The notes beneath the pieces were generated by a model, which was not told the DNA's origin, did not search any database, and saw nothing but the letters and a program-made list of their open reading frames with translations. Position numbers and translations under genes: made by a program. DNA of 64,000 nucleotides, taken from the NCBI GenBank assembly GCA_964017185.1, contig OZ024877.1:6364006-6428005 (forward strand), in the 5' to 3' direction. This DNA is from Rugalucina vietnamica. Lineage: Eukaryota; Mollusca; Bivalvia; Lucinida; Lucinidae. This document shows positions 46,480-59,834 of the stretch, piece after piece. Each line of letters opens with the position of its first letter. Position 1 is the first letter of the stretch.

Positions 46480-46735
46480 AGCTTCTAATTCACTGATTAA
46501 TGGTTAACCGCTCATGTCTGAGCCTGCCCAGGAAAAGTGATTTAGTGAAACCATCCATACATATAAGCCTTATTGGTTTGGTTTGGTGGTTGTGTTTATG
46601 AAGCACATTTTGAGTGTCATGACATACTAATGTTGGGTAAAAGTCCCATAAAATGGAAGCAACGTCATGGCGTGACCATTGCTGTTGACTGGGACGTAAA
46701 GCATCAATACAAACAAACAAATACTAAATACAAGG
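46480..46735 (+). repeat. SINE-like element
   Basis: Ends aatggaagcaacgtcatgg, ttgactgggacgtaaagcat and caatacaaacaaacaaata, a common SINE/LINE tail in molluscan DNA. The reverse complement of 51040-51110 is homologous (atggagacaacgtctcgaca, gccgttgactgggtcaa). Confidence 0.5.
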
Positions 46736-46739
46736 AAAT

Positions 46740-47104
46740 AGCAAATATTAAACTTTGCGTTGATTGTTGTGAAATTGAATAGATGACATTAATGAAATAA
46801 TATGATATAATTTTGCCATCGGGCCATTTTAATGCACACACGCTTAGTGACGGTACAGAATAGGCTGGTGAGAACAGTCCAGTTGTCAGGTGGCCTATAT
46901 AACCATTTAATTTATTTATTCATGCAGTTCTTTCAGCGTAGAAAGATATCCTCCGTATGACGAAGTTGTTGAATAAGAAAAATATGCCCAGTATAACAAT
47001 GTTTCCTTAAACTTAAGGCACACCTTAATTAAGATTACAAATTTCGACTCGATCTTTTACACCATTAAAATCAATGATTGCAAAAATATACATGCGTGTA
47101 AAAC
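46740..47104. other. Unassigned spacer
   Basis: No gene or clear repeat seen. Confidence 0.4.
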
Positions 47105-50100
47105 AAGAGGACCAAGGGTCCTGTAGCTCACCTGAGAGGGTTCTAGTTGTTTGCTCCATCAATTTTGTGAAGAAAATCTTTGACATTGACATTGCCGTAA
47201 AATAGGTCAAGGTCACCCAAAGGTCATCATTTGTGCACACTACGTTGGGCTGGAGTCCCGGATGCTACATACCAAGTTTCGCGGAAATCGGCCGGCCGGT
47301 TCTGGAGAAGAAGATTTTTGAATGTTTTTTTTTTCATTTATGGGCGTGGCGCCCATCTGACTCAGATTTCGCGATCAAACTTTTGTTCCCCCTACCCATG
47401 GAAGCTCCACATAAAATTTGGCTTTGATTGGCCAAACGGTTTCAGTGAAGAAGATATTTAAAAGATGTGTATGGACCAAAGACTGGCCAAGGTCAAGAGA
47501 TGACCTTGACTCAAATTAATTACATACCTTCATCTACTCCATTAGTTCTCTGCATCTACCACTTTTCAGGTCTCAGTCTGCAATAGTTTTCAAAAAATTC
47601 ATGGTTTCCACTTTTTCCCATGTAAAAGCCTATGTTTCGAAAATTGACCTTGCCGTAAATAAGTCAAGGTCATCCCAAGGTCATAATTTGCGCAAACTAT
47701 GATGGGCTGGAGTCCCCGATGCTACATACCAAGTTTCATGGAAATCGGCACGCTGGTTCTGGACAAGAAGATTTTTGAGCGGTTTTTACCATATGAGGGC
47801 ATGGCGGCCATCTTGGTCATGTGACCAAGATCCCACGAACAAACTTTCGTTCCCCCTACCCAAGGATGCTCCACATAAAATTTGGCTTTCATCGGCCATG
47901 CAGTTTCAGAGAAGAAGATGTTTGAAATTTTCCCATGTAACCTATGTTTCCAAAATTTACCTTGACGTAAAATAGGTCAAGGTCATCCCAGGGTCATTAT
48001 TTTCGCAAACTATGACGGGCTGGGGTCTCTGATGATACATACCAAGTTTCGTGGAGATCGACCCGCCGGTTCTGGAGAAGAAGATTTTTGAGTTGTTTTT
48101 ACCATATATGAGCGTGGCGGCCATCTTGGTCATGTGACCCGGTTTTCACTAACAAACTTTCGTTCCACATATCCCTGGAGGCTCCACATAAAATTTGGCT
48201 TTCATCGGCCAAGCAGTTTCAGAGGAGAAGATCTTTAAAAAGTGTGTATAGACCACAGACCGGCCAAGGTCAAGAGATGACCTTGACCATGTAAATTGAT
48301 AACATACCTTCATCTAATCCATTAGTTATCTGCATCTACCACTTTTTAGGTCTCAGGCTGCAATAGTTATCATGGCCATCTTGGTCATGTGACCGAGATC
48401 CCGCAAATAAACTTTCGTTCCCCCTACCCAAGGGTGCTCCACATAAAATTTGGCTTTCATCGGCCATGCAGTTTCAGAGAAGAAGATATTTGAAATTTTC
48501 CCATGTAACATATGTTTCCAAAATTTATCTTGACGTAAAATAGGTCAAGGTCATCCCTGGAGTTCTGGAGAAGGGATGACCTTGAAAATGTCATCATTTT
48601 CGCAAACTATGACGGGCTGGAGTCTCTGATGATACATACCAAGTTTCGTGGAAATCGACCCGCCGGTTCTGGAGAAGAAGATTTTTGAGTTGTTTTTACC
48701 ATATATGAGAGTGGCGGCCATCTTGGTCATGTGACCCGGTTTTCACCGACAAACTTTCGTTCCACATATCCATGGAGGCTCCACATAAAATTTGGCTTTC
48801 ATCGCCCAAGCGGTTTCAGAGGAGAAGATCTTTGAAAAGTGTGTATAGACCACAGACCGGCAAAGGTCAAGAGATGACCTTGACCTAAATTGATTACATA
48901 CCTTCATCTAATCCATTAGTTCTCTGCATCTACCACTTTTCAGGTCTCAGGCTGCAATAGTTATCAAAAAATCCATGGTTTTCACTTTTTCCAGTGTAAA
49001 AGCCTATGTTTCCAAAATTGACCTTGCCGTAAAATAGGTCAAGGTCACCCCAAGGTCATCATTTTCGCAAATAACAATGGGCTGTCACCCTGATGCTACA
49101 TACCAAGTTTGGTGGAAATCGGCCCACAAGTTCTGGAGAAGAAGATTTTGAGTGGTTTTTACCAAATATGGGCGTGGCGGCCATCTTGGTCATGTGACCA
49201 AGATCCCGCGAACAAACTTTCGTTCCCCCTACCCAAGGATGCACCACATAAAATTTGGCTTTCATCGGCCATGCAGTTTCAGAGAAGAAGATGTTTGAAA
49301 TTTTCCAATGTAACCTATGTTTCCAAAATTTACCTTGACGTAAAATAGGTCAAGGTCATCCCAGGGTCATCATTTTCGCAAACTATGACGGGCTGGGGTC
49401 TCTGATGATACATACCAAGTTTCGTGGAGATCGACCCGCCGGTTCTGGAGAAGAAGATTTTTGAGTTGTTTTTACCATATATGAGCGTGGCGGCCATCTT
49501 GGTCATGTGACCCGGTTTTCACTAACAAACTTTCGTTCCACATATCCATGGAGGCTCCACATAAAATTTGGCTTTCATCGGCCAAGCAGTTTCAGAGGAG
49601 AAGATCTTTAAAAAGTGTGTATAGACCACAGACCGGCCAAGGTCAAGAGATGAACTTGACCTAAATTGATTACATACCTTCATCTAATCCATTAGTTCTC
49701 TGCATCTACCAATTTTTAGGTCTCAGGCTGCAATAGTTATCAAAAAATCCATGGTTTTCACTTTTTCCAGTGTAAAAGCCTATGTTTCCAAAATTGACCT
49801 TGCCGTAAAATAGGTCAAGGTCACCCCAAGGTTATCATTTTCGCAAACTACAATGGTCTGGAGTCCCGGATGCTACATACCAAGTTTGGTGGAAACCGGC
49901 CCGCCGGTTCTGGAGAAGAAGATTTTTGAGTGGTTTTTACCATATATGGGCGTGGCGGCCATCTTGGTCATGTGACCAAGATCCCGCGAACAAACTTTCG
50001 TTCCCCCTACCCAAGGATGCTCCACATAAAATCTGGCTTTCATCGGCCATGCAGTTTCAGAGAAGAAGATGTTTGAAATTTTCCCATGTAACCTATGTTT

Positions 50101-50480
50101 CCAAAATTTACCTTGACGTAAAATAGGTCAAGGTCATCCCAGGGTCATCATTTTCGCAAACTATGACGGGCTGGGGTCCCTGATGATACATACCAAGTTT
50201 CGTGGAAATCGACCCGCCGGTTCTGGAGAAGAAGATTTTTGAGTATGAGCGTGGCGGCCATCTTGGTCATGTGACCCGGTTTTCACGAACAAACTTTCGT
50301 TCCACATATCCATGGAGGCTCCACATAAAATTTGGCTTTCATCGGCCAAGCGGTTTCAGAGGAGAAGATCTTTGAAAAGTGTGTATAGACCACAGAGCGG
50401 CCAAGGTCAAGAGATGACCTTGACCTAAATTGATTACATACCTTCATCTAATCCATTAGTTCTCTGCACATTATAAAGTC
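47105..50480 (+). repeat. Higher-order tandem repeat, about 770-bp unit
   Basis: Begins aagaggaccaagggtcctgt. The anchor ccaaggtcaagagatgacct recurs at about 47490, 48262, 48860, 49630 and 50400, giving four spacings of about 770 bp except one of about 600. Each unit has two half-units, one with tcgttccccctacccaagga and one with tcgttccacatatccatgga, both followed by ctccacataaaatttggctt. Frames that translate as WRPSWSCDQDP are repeat translation. Confidence 0.95.
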
Positions 50481-50760
50481 GGTAAGTTTAATTTTGCTTT
50501 TAAAATCGGTAAGTTTATTTTTTATTTCAGTACGCTTGCTGAAATTCGTCACCGTAATTCGGTGTCTTCCTTATGCTATGATGGGCCCTGACTGTTAGCT
50601 TTTGGCGTTTCAACCACCTCTTGGTGGCTTCAAAGATTCATTGAGCTAAAATATTGTTGACGTTAAACACAAACAATATTAGGAGCGCAATGGCCTAGTG
50701 GTAATCAATAACCGGTTCGGAAATGTTTATACATTAAATAAATTAAACACTTTTAAAGTG
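50481..50760 (+). repeat. SINE/LINE tail and tRNA-like head
   Basis: Ggtggcttcaaagattc, ttgacgttaaacacaaacaa is a typical retroposon tail. It is followed by ggagcgcaatggcctagtgg and accggttcgga, which resemble Pol III A and B boxes. Confidence 0.4.
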
Positions 50761-50954
50761 TGTTTGAGAGTTGCATACAAGCTATTAAAATTGTAATTTT
50801 TGCTATATATTTATCTCTTTATTATTAATGAAACTAACAAAGAAACACAAAAATATTTATAATCATAGATACACAGGCACATACACACATGTACAAACAA
50901 ATATGACAACAATGGCTAAGAGAGAAAATGAAAAAAGTTGCTCCCCTTGAACAA

Positions 50955-51380
50955 TTAAAAAAATATATAAAATAAAGACAAGCAGTAGCTTTTTGGAAAG
51001 TTGATGATAGTTGGCTTGTTTGATGCGCCGAAGTGCGCTTTTAGTATGATCATTGGGAGGTTGACCCAGTCAACGGCTATGGCCATGTCGAGACGTTGTC
51101 TCCATTTGATGAGATTTCTACACAACATTGGAGACGGCATTACATCCGGAATGTGCTTGTACGTATGGAAAAAAGGTACAAGTAGGCAAAGATCAGGAAA
51201 AGGCGCAATCAGAAAAAGATTCCCACTCCAAAAACCGAGGTGGGAAAAAAACAAACTAACAATCAGGTACTTATACCATGAAACATATCGTAAGCCGAAT
51301 GAGCAGCTATTTTCCCAATAGGTGGCCACTCAGTTACCTTAACTTAACTAAAAATATGAAAACATACATAAGGCGCCAAC
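50955..51380 (-). repeat. Dispersed repeat D, copy 3, joined to SINE-like segment
   Basis: 51180-51380 matches 5440-5640 closely; 51040-51110 (reverse) matches the SINE-like tail at 46650-46710. The long open frame across it is not supported as a gene. Confidence 0.6.
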
Positions 51381-51561
51381 AGCACAAAAAATTTTAAACA
51401 CCAAGAAGGTTTGACTATAATAAATGTTCAGTCCTTCAGCGATTAGCCAGAAATCAAATTGTCGGCCAGTTCGTATAAATAAAGCTTGAGGACCCAAACC
51501 ATATATTTCTCACAGTCCAAATGGTCGGTGGCCACCGCGATAATTACTGGATGTACGATAT

Positions 51562-51811
51562 CATCAGGAAAACATGTCCGTGCAATATATACCCCCTTAA
51601 ACCCCACTTTTATATAGCAAAACTGGGGTATGCAGGGGTATACCTATTTTTCTTATTTTTGCTCCAAAACATAGATTGTGGGTACTCGTTAGAACCGCCT
51701 CGCCGAGTTTTGAGCGAAAATAAGAAAAATATCAAAAAATTTCAGCTAAAAATTTTCAATTTTTAAACCTCAAAAAATCTCTGTTTATTGCACGGGCAAG
51801 TTTTCGTAATG
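51562..51811 (+). mobile_element. MITE-A copy 8
   Basis: CATCAGGAAAACATGTCC to cgggcaagttttcgtaatg; near-consensus left half, with a shortened internal hairpin (tccaaaacatagattgtggg present, partner lost). Confidence 0.85.
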
Positions 51812-52315
51812 TTCCCGAAATGGAACTAACGTTACACTAGAAAAGACGATAAGTTGTAAAATATTCAAAAACTTTAGTAATGCGATGACTCCATTTTACT
51901 GTGCTAACTTCAAAACTCGTAACTTTACGTAACGCCCGACTTTACGGCGTTACATCATTGACATAACGTTTGCAGCGTATATTTATCGTATAATTACTGC
52001 CATTTCATTTGCTAACCGACCGATTACTATGATTTTTAACGAGGATCGTTTTTGTGTACATGTATAATGCTATGTGTAGGGTGGCTAGATTATGGGTAAT
52101 GGTTGTAATTTGGTGTTGCAGACCACTCTTCTCGTATTAAACAAACACTTTCTTAATAAGTCCCAAATTCACAAATGATTTTCTGGTAATGATAACAAAA
52201 TTTCAACCAAATCAATATTCTCCTCGAAAGCCTAAAGTTTCATAATCTTTCTTGTGATCACAATGTGTGTTAAAAAGTCCATAAAACCTATTACAGGCTG
52301 ATATCATCATGAAGT
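51812..52315. other. 3' flank of the MS4A-like gene
   Basis: No gene; presumably contains the 3'UTR. No AATAAA seen close to the stop on the minus strand. Confidence 0.4.
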
Positions 52316-54219
52316 CTAAATATCTGGTGGTGCAGATGGGGTACACCTTTGTCCAGGAGACGAATCATGTGTTGTATCATAGTCTTTCAATTCGTTTTTC
52401 TGCTCCTCACAGCGTATTTGCAGCTCTTTATTCTGTTCTTCTAACAGCCGTATTGTTGACTCCTCCGTTGTGCACTCGTCGTAACTCGGAGGGGGAGGGG
52501 TATATCTAGAGCTAAACCCCGCCTCTCCATGTAGCTGGTGCTGAAGTTCTAGCTGCTCTCTCTGAAGACGAATTTGTTCTTGTAGCAAACGATTTTCTTC
52601 TTCTAGTTCTTGTATTCTTAACCCATATGAAGTCACTCCAGTCTGTTGCAGTGGAACGTTCGCCGGGCCGTATTTATAACTAGTATCAACGCCAATGGGT
52701 GTAGCTACAGCCGGTTGATAAGTGATTACGTGATCCGAATCACCACGCCGTGGGCGCTGGCAAAAATAAACCCCGAATTGCCTCTTGCAAACACAGTCAC
52801 AGATTATAACAAGAAAAGATACAACACCGCAGGCTATTATGAAACCTATGGCTATGATTGCATTGAGTCGACTTTTTAAATCCTCAGCATGACATGGGTC
52901 ATCATATGTCCAGTACGAGTTGCAGGTGCGTTCAAACCCCCAAGCAATGATGAAAAAACAGCTGACTAGGCATCCAATCAAACAAACGATCCCTAGTACT
53001 ATCTCAGAACCAATCTGAAAGATATTAAATCGTAGATATCATCCCACGTAAAACAATGCTATGCATTATAAAGTGGCAAAATTGACAAAATAGTTGACTT
53101 TCATTAACATAATAATAATAATAATAATACTAATAATAACAATAATAATAACAATTTCGACAAATAAACAGTCTTTCAAAAACGGACTATTTGGACGCAT
53201 ATCATAGGACGTTTTCCAAAGAACGTATACTGATGGCATTATTGCTTTATGGGGGAAGCGCTTTGGGTCAGAAAAGTATACGTTTATGAAGAAAATTTCG
53301 TTTTAAGATTTTTTTTTTTCAAATGACCGCATAGTGTTTTTATATTGTTTTTATTTTGAGAATCTGCATTTCTTTGCAAATTTAACCAATATTCTAAGCA
53401 AAGGTTTGATTTGCTTTCCGAATTGTACAAATCAAGTCTCTGAAATAGACGCCTTCGAGCTGTAGTTAATTCTCCCTGAAGTTTGATTTGTTATTTAAGC
53501 AAAGTTCACACTTTACCATGCCGTTACGAGTTAATTGTCAAGAAAGCGGCTTATACTCACAAGACATGAGAATATTTTCACAGCCTGTCGATCGATGGTG
53601 TTCAGCCCTTTTGCTCTGACGAAGATCACCAAAGATACGATCCCGGATAGTATCATCTGAAACCGTAATGATAATGGAAATTGAAGAAACGCCTGTATGT
53701 CATATATAACACTCAACATAAGGTAAGCATCAGCTTTTATTTTCAAAATGCCACAATGTTAAATTTGTCAATTTGTTTTTATCATGACTTTTTACCGAAC
53801 GAATATTTTTGCATGGATTTTTCAATAATAAACAATGCTTCTTTCAAACTAACGTACGTTAATTTATGGCATATTTTCATTTCTTTCTGGAGCTGTTTTG
53901 AGTTTAGAAGTTTGTGTGTCAGTTGATGCTTATTTTCACATTTATAGAGCGCCATGGCGTTTACGTTGAACTTCGATATCCACCCGTTTATTAGTAAAGA
54001 TTTTACAGCTGCAAGTGCAACAGTTCAGTTGATAGGCAGCAATTAAATGTCATAAATGATGTACAATAACAAAAACTTTTAGTTAAAACGTGTTTCTTTG
54101 AGTTTCATGTATAGACTTACCGGTATACCAGCAATGAACGCTCCGATGAAGTATGACTGGCTAGGACCAAAGGTTAGACGAACCAGCTCACATATTATTA
54201 ACGCTATCCCGAGTGTTAA
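52316..54219 (-). CDS. Four-transmembrane CD20/MS4A-like protein, 3' exons
   Basis: Three phase-0 exons: 54219-54121 (acceptor gtttcag, donor CCG|GTAAG), 53656-53561 (acceptor gtttcag, donor CTT|GTGAG) and 53014-52316 (acceptor ctttcag, stop TAG). They give 297 aa; the first exon(s) with the ATG were not found upstream. Four hydrophobic segments: LTLGIALIICELV, SYFIGAFIAGIPMILSGIV, IVLGIVCLIGCLVSCFFII and AIIAIGFIIACGVVSFLVII. The loop before TM4 has two cysteines (ERTCNSYWTYDDPCHAED). A Cys-rich juxtamembrane CDCVCK could be palmitoylated. The cytosolic tail holds two coiled-coil stretches (IQELEEENRLLQEQIRLQRE; IRLLEEQNKELQIRCEEQ) separated by PPPPSYDE, a PPxY motif that in other proteins binds WW domains. 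The MS4A assignment is by topology and is moderate. Confidence 0.8.
53111..53155. repeat. (AAT)n microsatellite, interrupted
   Basis: Lies in the last intron of the MS4A-like gene. Confidence 0.9.
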
Positions 54220-55240
54220 CTGAAACACACATGTCACCGCCGTGAAGCCTCAGAAATTTCGACGAGCCATCGCCATCCACTATTGGAGGCAAATGCTTTT
54301 ACTGAGAATTACATGAACAACACTGAGGGTCACCCAGTCTCTAGTTAGTATTCCACCACACCACGATATTATATAGCTTCGGCAAGAAAGTAAAAAGTGA
54401 ACTTTCATTTGTCAGAACAATTCATACCGTAATCAATACCATGTAGATAACTTTTGGTAAATAGCTTTCGCAACATTTTCGTACAAAATTCTATGCTATA
54501 TTGAATCATCGAGTAAAGAGAACATTCTGAGAAAACAACAAATGAGTAAGCGCCTACTCGCTGTACTATCAAGGACTAGACAACCAAGACTAATTGTATA
54601 TTGACTTTGAAAACGAAGTCCACCGAGGCTTAAGAATGTTCCAATATGTCTAAATGAATATGCATGTAAATGATCAATGAGTCTTCCTTTCGCTTTAGGT
54701 ATGTATCGGCATCGAATATTTTGTCGCTCTCATCTGATGTGATGCTACACACCGCGTTATTGATTACTGCAGAATTTCCAGGAATATTAATCTATAGGTT
54801 CGTTGCGCGTAAACTATGTTCCTTTTCATAAAGCAAGTTATTTTTTTACGATCAAACATTGCGATTAACAACAACAACAGACATGATAACAATAATAACA
54901 ATAATAATAATAATAATAAAAAATAATAATAATACTAAAATTCTAGCCGTCGGATATCCAAGCCTTAAATATGTGAATTTGATGGTTCCAGGGAAAACTG
55001 CAATAAAATAACGTAGCTTATCCTTAGTACGCGGAGTAGATTAAAACTTCCTTGGCAGGATATCGAGTTGGGGTTTAAATCCACTGTTTGCAGAAGAGTT
55101 ATTAGCATTGACTAATAGGTATATTGCAAAGAACTAAAGAACTGTCAAAATGCCAAACTCATATACATAGATTTTCTTGATTTTTTTTTTTTTATTTGAC
55201 TTTTTTTATGTTCTTCTATGGATTCGTGCAATAAAAAGAT
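54220..55240. other. Upstream intron or flank of the MS4A-like gene
   Basis: Searched for a coding first exon on the minus strand without success. Contains an (AAT)n tract at about 54890-54935. Confidence 0.4.
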
Positions 55241-55254
55241 ATAGTTTTTTTTCT

Positions 55255-55435
55255 AAAGACACCAGCTGCCGAAGGCAGCTTCGACCGGCCAGCCGTAGGC
55301 TGGCCGGTCGAGGTGTCTTTAGTATGTAAACACATTGTCCTTCCGAAGTGTCTTCGGCTGTTTCCGCCACATGCCGAACAAATACGAACGCCGTAGGCGT
55401 TCGTAAAAAAACACCGAAGGTGTTTTAAAAAAATG
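55255..55435. repeat. Cluster of small perfect hairpins
   Basis: Four stems in 180 bp: gctgccgaaggcagc (55267-55281), gaccggccagccgtaggctg and its complement (about 55284-55310), gaacgccgtaggcgttc (about 55387-55403) and acaccgaaggtgt (about 55411-55423). The outer aaagacacc and ggtgtcttt also pair. All apices are cGAAGg or cGTAGg. Confidence 0.85.
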
Positions 55436-55574
55436 ATCAAATAAAATGAATTGCAGAAAATTATGTTTTTCAAAATATTTATGTATACATTTTCAATAAA
55501 TGATTTTCTAAATAAAATACGGAATCGACCGAACTGGGTGGCCATATTGTTTTGGAATGGATCCATCATATTTT

Positions 55575-55665
55575 TTTTTTCACCAGCTTATCGAATCTCA
55601 CGTTATGCGAAACGCGGGTACCATAGCGTTTCCGGGTCTCCGTAGCAACGGCAAGGTTCTAAAAT
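55575..55665 (+). repeat. Direct repeat H, left copy
   Basis: Caccagcttatcgaatctca, ggtctccgtagcaacggcaa and gttctaaaat match 61660-61755 (about 75-80%). The two copies bracket the LTR element and the hairpin array. Confidence 0.65.
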
Positions 55666-55697
55666 TATTGAAAATCTAACGCACTGCAGCAAATGAT

Positions 55698-55955
55698 TGT
55701 AGTATTTTCAGGGACCGGGACAACTTACCAAAACGTCCCAAGGTAGCGTTGGTCCCATAATATGTCACATTTCTCTAGTATTTAGCAACCACACCACTTC
55801 ACAGCAAGCTCTTCACATGTCTACGTCTAACACCCCTCAACAACCGTTATCAACTCAGGCGCATGAGAAGTCCGTGCAGCTTTCGCGCCAATATCTTTTG
55901 TCAGCCGGATTAACATTGGAGCAGGATTCTAGTCATTTCGACCCCAAATCCCACA
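55698..55955 (-). repeat. 3' LTR
   Basis: TGTAGTATTTTCAGG to AAATCCCACA on the plus strand, preceded by the target duplication TGAT. An antisense frame starting MSTSNTPQQP is open to the LTR edge; its significance is unknown. Confidence 0.92.
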
Positions 55956-55969
55956 TTCCTCCCCTCTTT
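55956..55969 (-). other. Polypurine tract
   Basis: Aaagaggggaggaa on the minus strand, directly abutting the 3' LTR. Confidence 0.8.
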
Positions 55970-58900
55970 GTTTCAGAGGAGTGCAAGGTGAGTGTGGAGT
56001 CGATCTAGTTAGAACCCCACAAAAAACTTTTACCGTGGCACCTCCCTCATGGCTCGCACCAGACCTCATTCTCTCTCCTCCCCGATGCTGGGAAAGGAGA
56101 AGCTGTGCCTTCGTAGATCACCATATTTTTACCTCTATCTACCCAATACTTGGAAAGGGTTTAACCTGCCGTTGAAGTGCTCCACACCTTTCCTGGGCAA
56201 ACTAAGCCATTCTAAGCAGTTAACCAGTACTAAGTGTACCTCCCTTCGAGGTCATGCAGAACTCTTATCCACCCCGATACTGGGATGAGATACTTCATCT
56301 TGCGATGGAACTCTCTTCCTCTCCCAAATGCTAGGATAAGAGGAAGCCCGAACTGTACTCGACTGCTTATGCAACAGTTTTCAACATTCTTGCTGTAGTT
56401 TTCTTAGCGTCAATCATCTCATGGCTACCACTACCAGTCAGCAAGTCAATTTCATGCTCTCCTCAGACGCCTGTTGCGAACTGTCGTAACTCATCTTGAC
56501 GTTCACCATTAATGCTACTGCCTTCTGATGACCCGGTCGTCCACAGATTCCTCTTCATAGCATTAACCGTCAAGCTTTCTGTGTACGTCTTTATACACAG
56601 ACAATCCTTTCGCGCATCCCAAATTCTGTCGCTGACTGGGGGTACAATGAGTACAATTTATCTAAAAACTCCACAGCAACGCCACATAGCTGAACTGTAT
56701 CTTTTCTACAGGACATCCACCTGGCCGGACTCATTACTAAGCGGTAGTGCACCAACATACCCACTTCAATTCCTATTGGAAAGTGCACCAACATACTACT
56801 TCCGTTGCCACTGGAGTGCGCACCAACCAGCAGCCCAACCTCAGAAGTATGTAATGCCATTGAGCTCGTAGCCATTTCCCAGCATTGCCAATGGCCGTAG
56901 AACACAAGCCTCAAATTTCAGCAGTATGTTATGTCATTGAGCTCGTAGCCATTTCCCAGCATTGCCAATGACCATAGAACACTAGCCTCAAACCATGACC
57001 GGTAGTCTTGTCCCATAAATCCAAAGGATATCTGGACGAACAATTTACTGTTGCATAGCCAGGAATGAACAATCTGTACACACCCTTGATCTAAATTGCT
57101 GACCCATCGTCTTCCAACAGATGATCTGTTATTACGCAGTCATCTTCTGTAGTCGGCTCTTTTCAATATTCGTCGTCGTACAGGTTTTCCCATTACAAAT
57201 AGAACCGGCTTGCCATTTTCTTGAATATGGTTATTCTGCCTGACCCATGTCTCCGCTGATATCCACAGACACATCACTGCTGCTCCTGCTGGATCTGCAT
57301 CTTCTCCAGCTGTGTCATCTCAACTGATGTGCGCCAGTCTCCGGATGCAGTTTGACACGACCTATCTTGGCAACTATTTCATGCCAAGATTCCTCGCCGT
57401 CAACTACTGACGCGCGAACCCGCCGGGTCGAGTTCTCCACCAGCTATCAGCCCTTACGCAGTCTCAACGCGACCATGACTTTTTGCCCCAATAACCAGTA
57501 TTCATCTCCAATGGTCAGATCTAATGTAAAGAGTTTTAACTCTGTACGCAATCCTTTAGCTGTATAAAATTATTACCAGCAACCATTTCTTGGTGTGCAA
57601 TCTGTTTCCACTTTCAGGCATCCACTATCATTGCGACAACACATACCTGTATGTGGCACCTCAGCTCTCAGTGGATTTCATCAAAACTCCTAGCACCGCC
57701 AAATCTCATCTGTCTCGGCCATGAACCTATCGATGGCTTCTGCACCACATCGACCAATTTACCCACAAAGAAGCTCCTTCTTAGCCAAATCCCTTGTGCA
57801 ACACCAGCACAGTCTCCATTTTAGCCTTGCACCAGCCTCTTCCAAGAGAAAGTATTTTTGGTCTCAGTCTGTCATTTCAAAATACAGCCATTATCTATAT
57901 GCAAAGGTCATGTTCCTTGCTCCTTTACCTAGCAGTGTAACATCAGTGTGAATGAAACCCATCCCAAATTGTTTGCCATGGAGTTGTATGCCATACCAAC
58001 TCCTGTTTTTCTTCTGGCTGATCTTTAGTCCACGTACCTCGACCACAATATTGCGACAAGGTACACTGCAACTGTATAACAAGATGAAACACCACGATGC
58101 TGCGATGAAACATCAATTATTTCTCCAACTCTGTCGAACTAGATGAAACACCACAATGCTGCGATGAAACATCAGTGATTTCTTGCGCAAGCCATTGTCC
58201 CCTACCAGACCCACATACTACTGTAGCTTCGCCAAATACTCCTCTGGCAGTATGCTGTCTCTGTACACTGAAGTAGTCCACTTCTCATCTGCTAGCATCA
58301 GTGTTGTATGCTCACGCTCCATCACGTGATGTCCCCTCTCACATCGCCATAGCCAACATCTGCCTAGACCCACTAGAACCTCCTATGCAAAGGAACCAGC
58401 GGTCAACTGCATGGTCTGTTTCATCTTCAAGCAGTAGCTGGATAGCAACCCCCTTGTACTCATCACCAGAGAAAATGTTCCTCTAGTTTGAGCATCGATG
58501 TGACGGCCATCTTGGATGTCATCCTGGATTATACTGAATTTGACGTCGGGCAAACCATCCTAAATGCCATTGAATCTCCATTATGGTCAGACATACAGAA
58601 TGCCGTCAAAAATTAAGATAATTTCAATGCATCTATATAATTACAGCTCCTTTTCATCGTCAAATTCAGCAAACCCCTGTCACCTGATGGACACATCCAA
58701 ATACTCCTTTCTTCCCCCCTCCCTTGTAAACAGGATTTCGACAAAAAATCAATGAATTTCGGAATTTCAATTTTTAATAATCTCAAGCCTGATAAATATC
58801 ATTTTTATTTTCTTATTGCCAATTTTAGCGTGTACGCGGTACTATCTTTCACCTATTACCAATATACCAAACCGAGCAACTGATTTTCGTAATCACAACA

Positions 58901-59279
58901 GGCAGTCTGATTGCCAATTTTCATTCCAAGTTAAGCACGTGTCGACTGGCATGCCTTGCCAAGAAATGAAAACGCAACTCATCTCCTGCAAAAATTATCA
59001 AAACTACACCGGTTACTGGTATACCACGGTAAATGGGTCAGTCATCATAAACCATTTGTTTTGTTTCTGTCTCAAAAATGTTCCACTGTTTACAAGGGAA
59101 AAGGTGTATGCTGGACGGCGTGGGCCTCATGCTAGGCAACACCACGATACGTGTAGGCCTAATGCTAGGCATTCTGGTATCTGTGACATCTTAAAATTCC
59201 ATTTTAGTTATTCCCTATTTTGTTTTATCCCAAATAAATCTGACCACCCACAAATGCGACAGGTATGCTAGCTTTTGAA

Positions 59280-59314
<35 letters not shown>

Positions 59315-59821
59315 CCACTGGCTATATCTTCCAAATATCAATTTACCATTCTCCCCCTTCTTTATTAGGCCTACGACGGACAAATAGGTAAATTTGTGTT
59401 CGTTTTAATGAAAAGAACGGCACAGTCGCCGAATTCAAAATTGCCTAGGGGAAACACTGAAATTGATGCTATAAAGTTTTATTATCTAATTACAGTTTTA
59501 TACATGTACGAAATAAATACCTGAAAAATATACCTGTCCTTTTTTATGTCCAAGTAGCCATGTGTACTGGCTCAGTAATACCTGTTCTTTCTGTCGAACA
59601 CAGCGCTTCGTTTCTGACAAACTTTCATCGGGCGTCGTCTCAGAAAGGTTGGACAATGTATGCAAAATGTGGGTGTGTACAGGCCAAATGCAGATATTCA
59701 TAACGCTCGTTGCATTTTACAGTTGGCCGGACATTTGCATTGCCAACGAAAAAAGATGGCCGCGGCGAAAAAATAAACAGAATTTACAAATTTCAAAATT
59801 TCATAACGCGGATTCGAATTA

Positions 59822-59832
59822 CGCTGCCACCA
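59822..59832 (-). other. Primer-binding site (tRNA-Leu type)
   Basis: TGGTGGCAGCG, two bases inside the 5' LTR; complementary to a CGCTGCCACCA tRNA end. Confidence 0.75.
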
Positions 59833-59834
59833 AG

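Noticed and set aside
50955..51329. 124-codon minus-strand frame
   Set aside because: It lies across repeat D and a SINE-like tail, both found elsewhere in the window in other frames.
58816..59271. 151-codon plus-strand frame inside the LTR element
   Set aside because: It is antisense to the element, has no recognised domain, and its composition is unremarkable.
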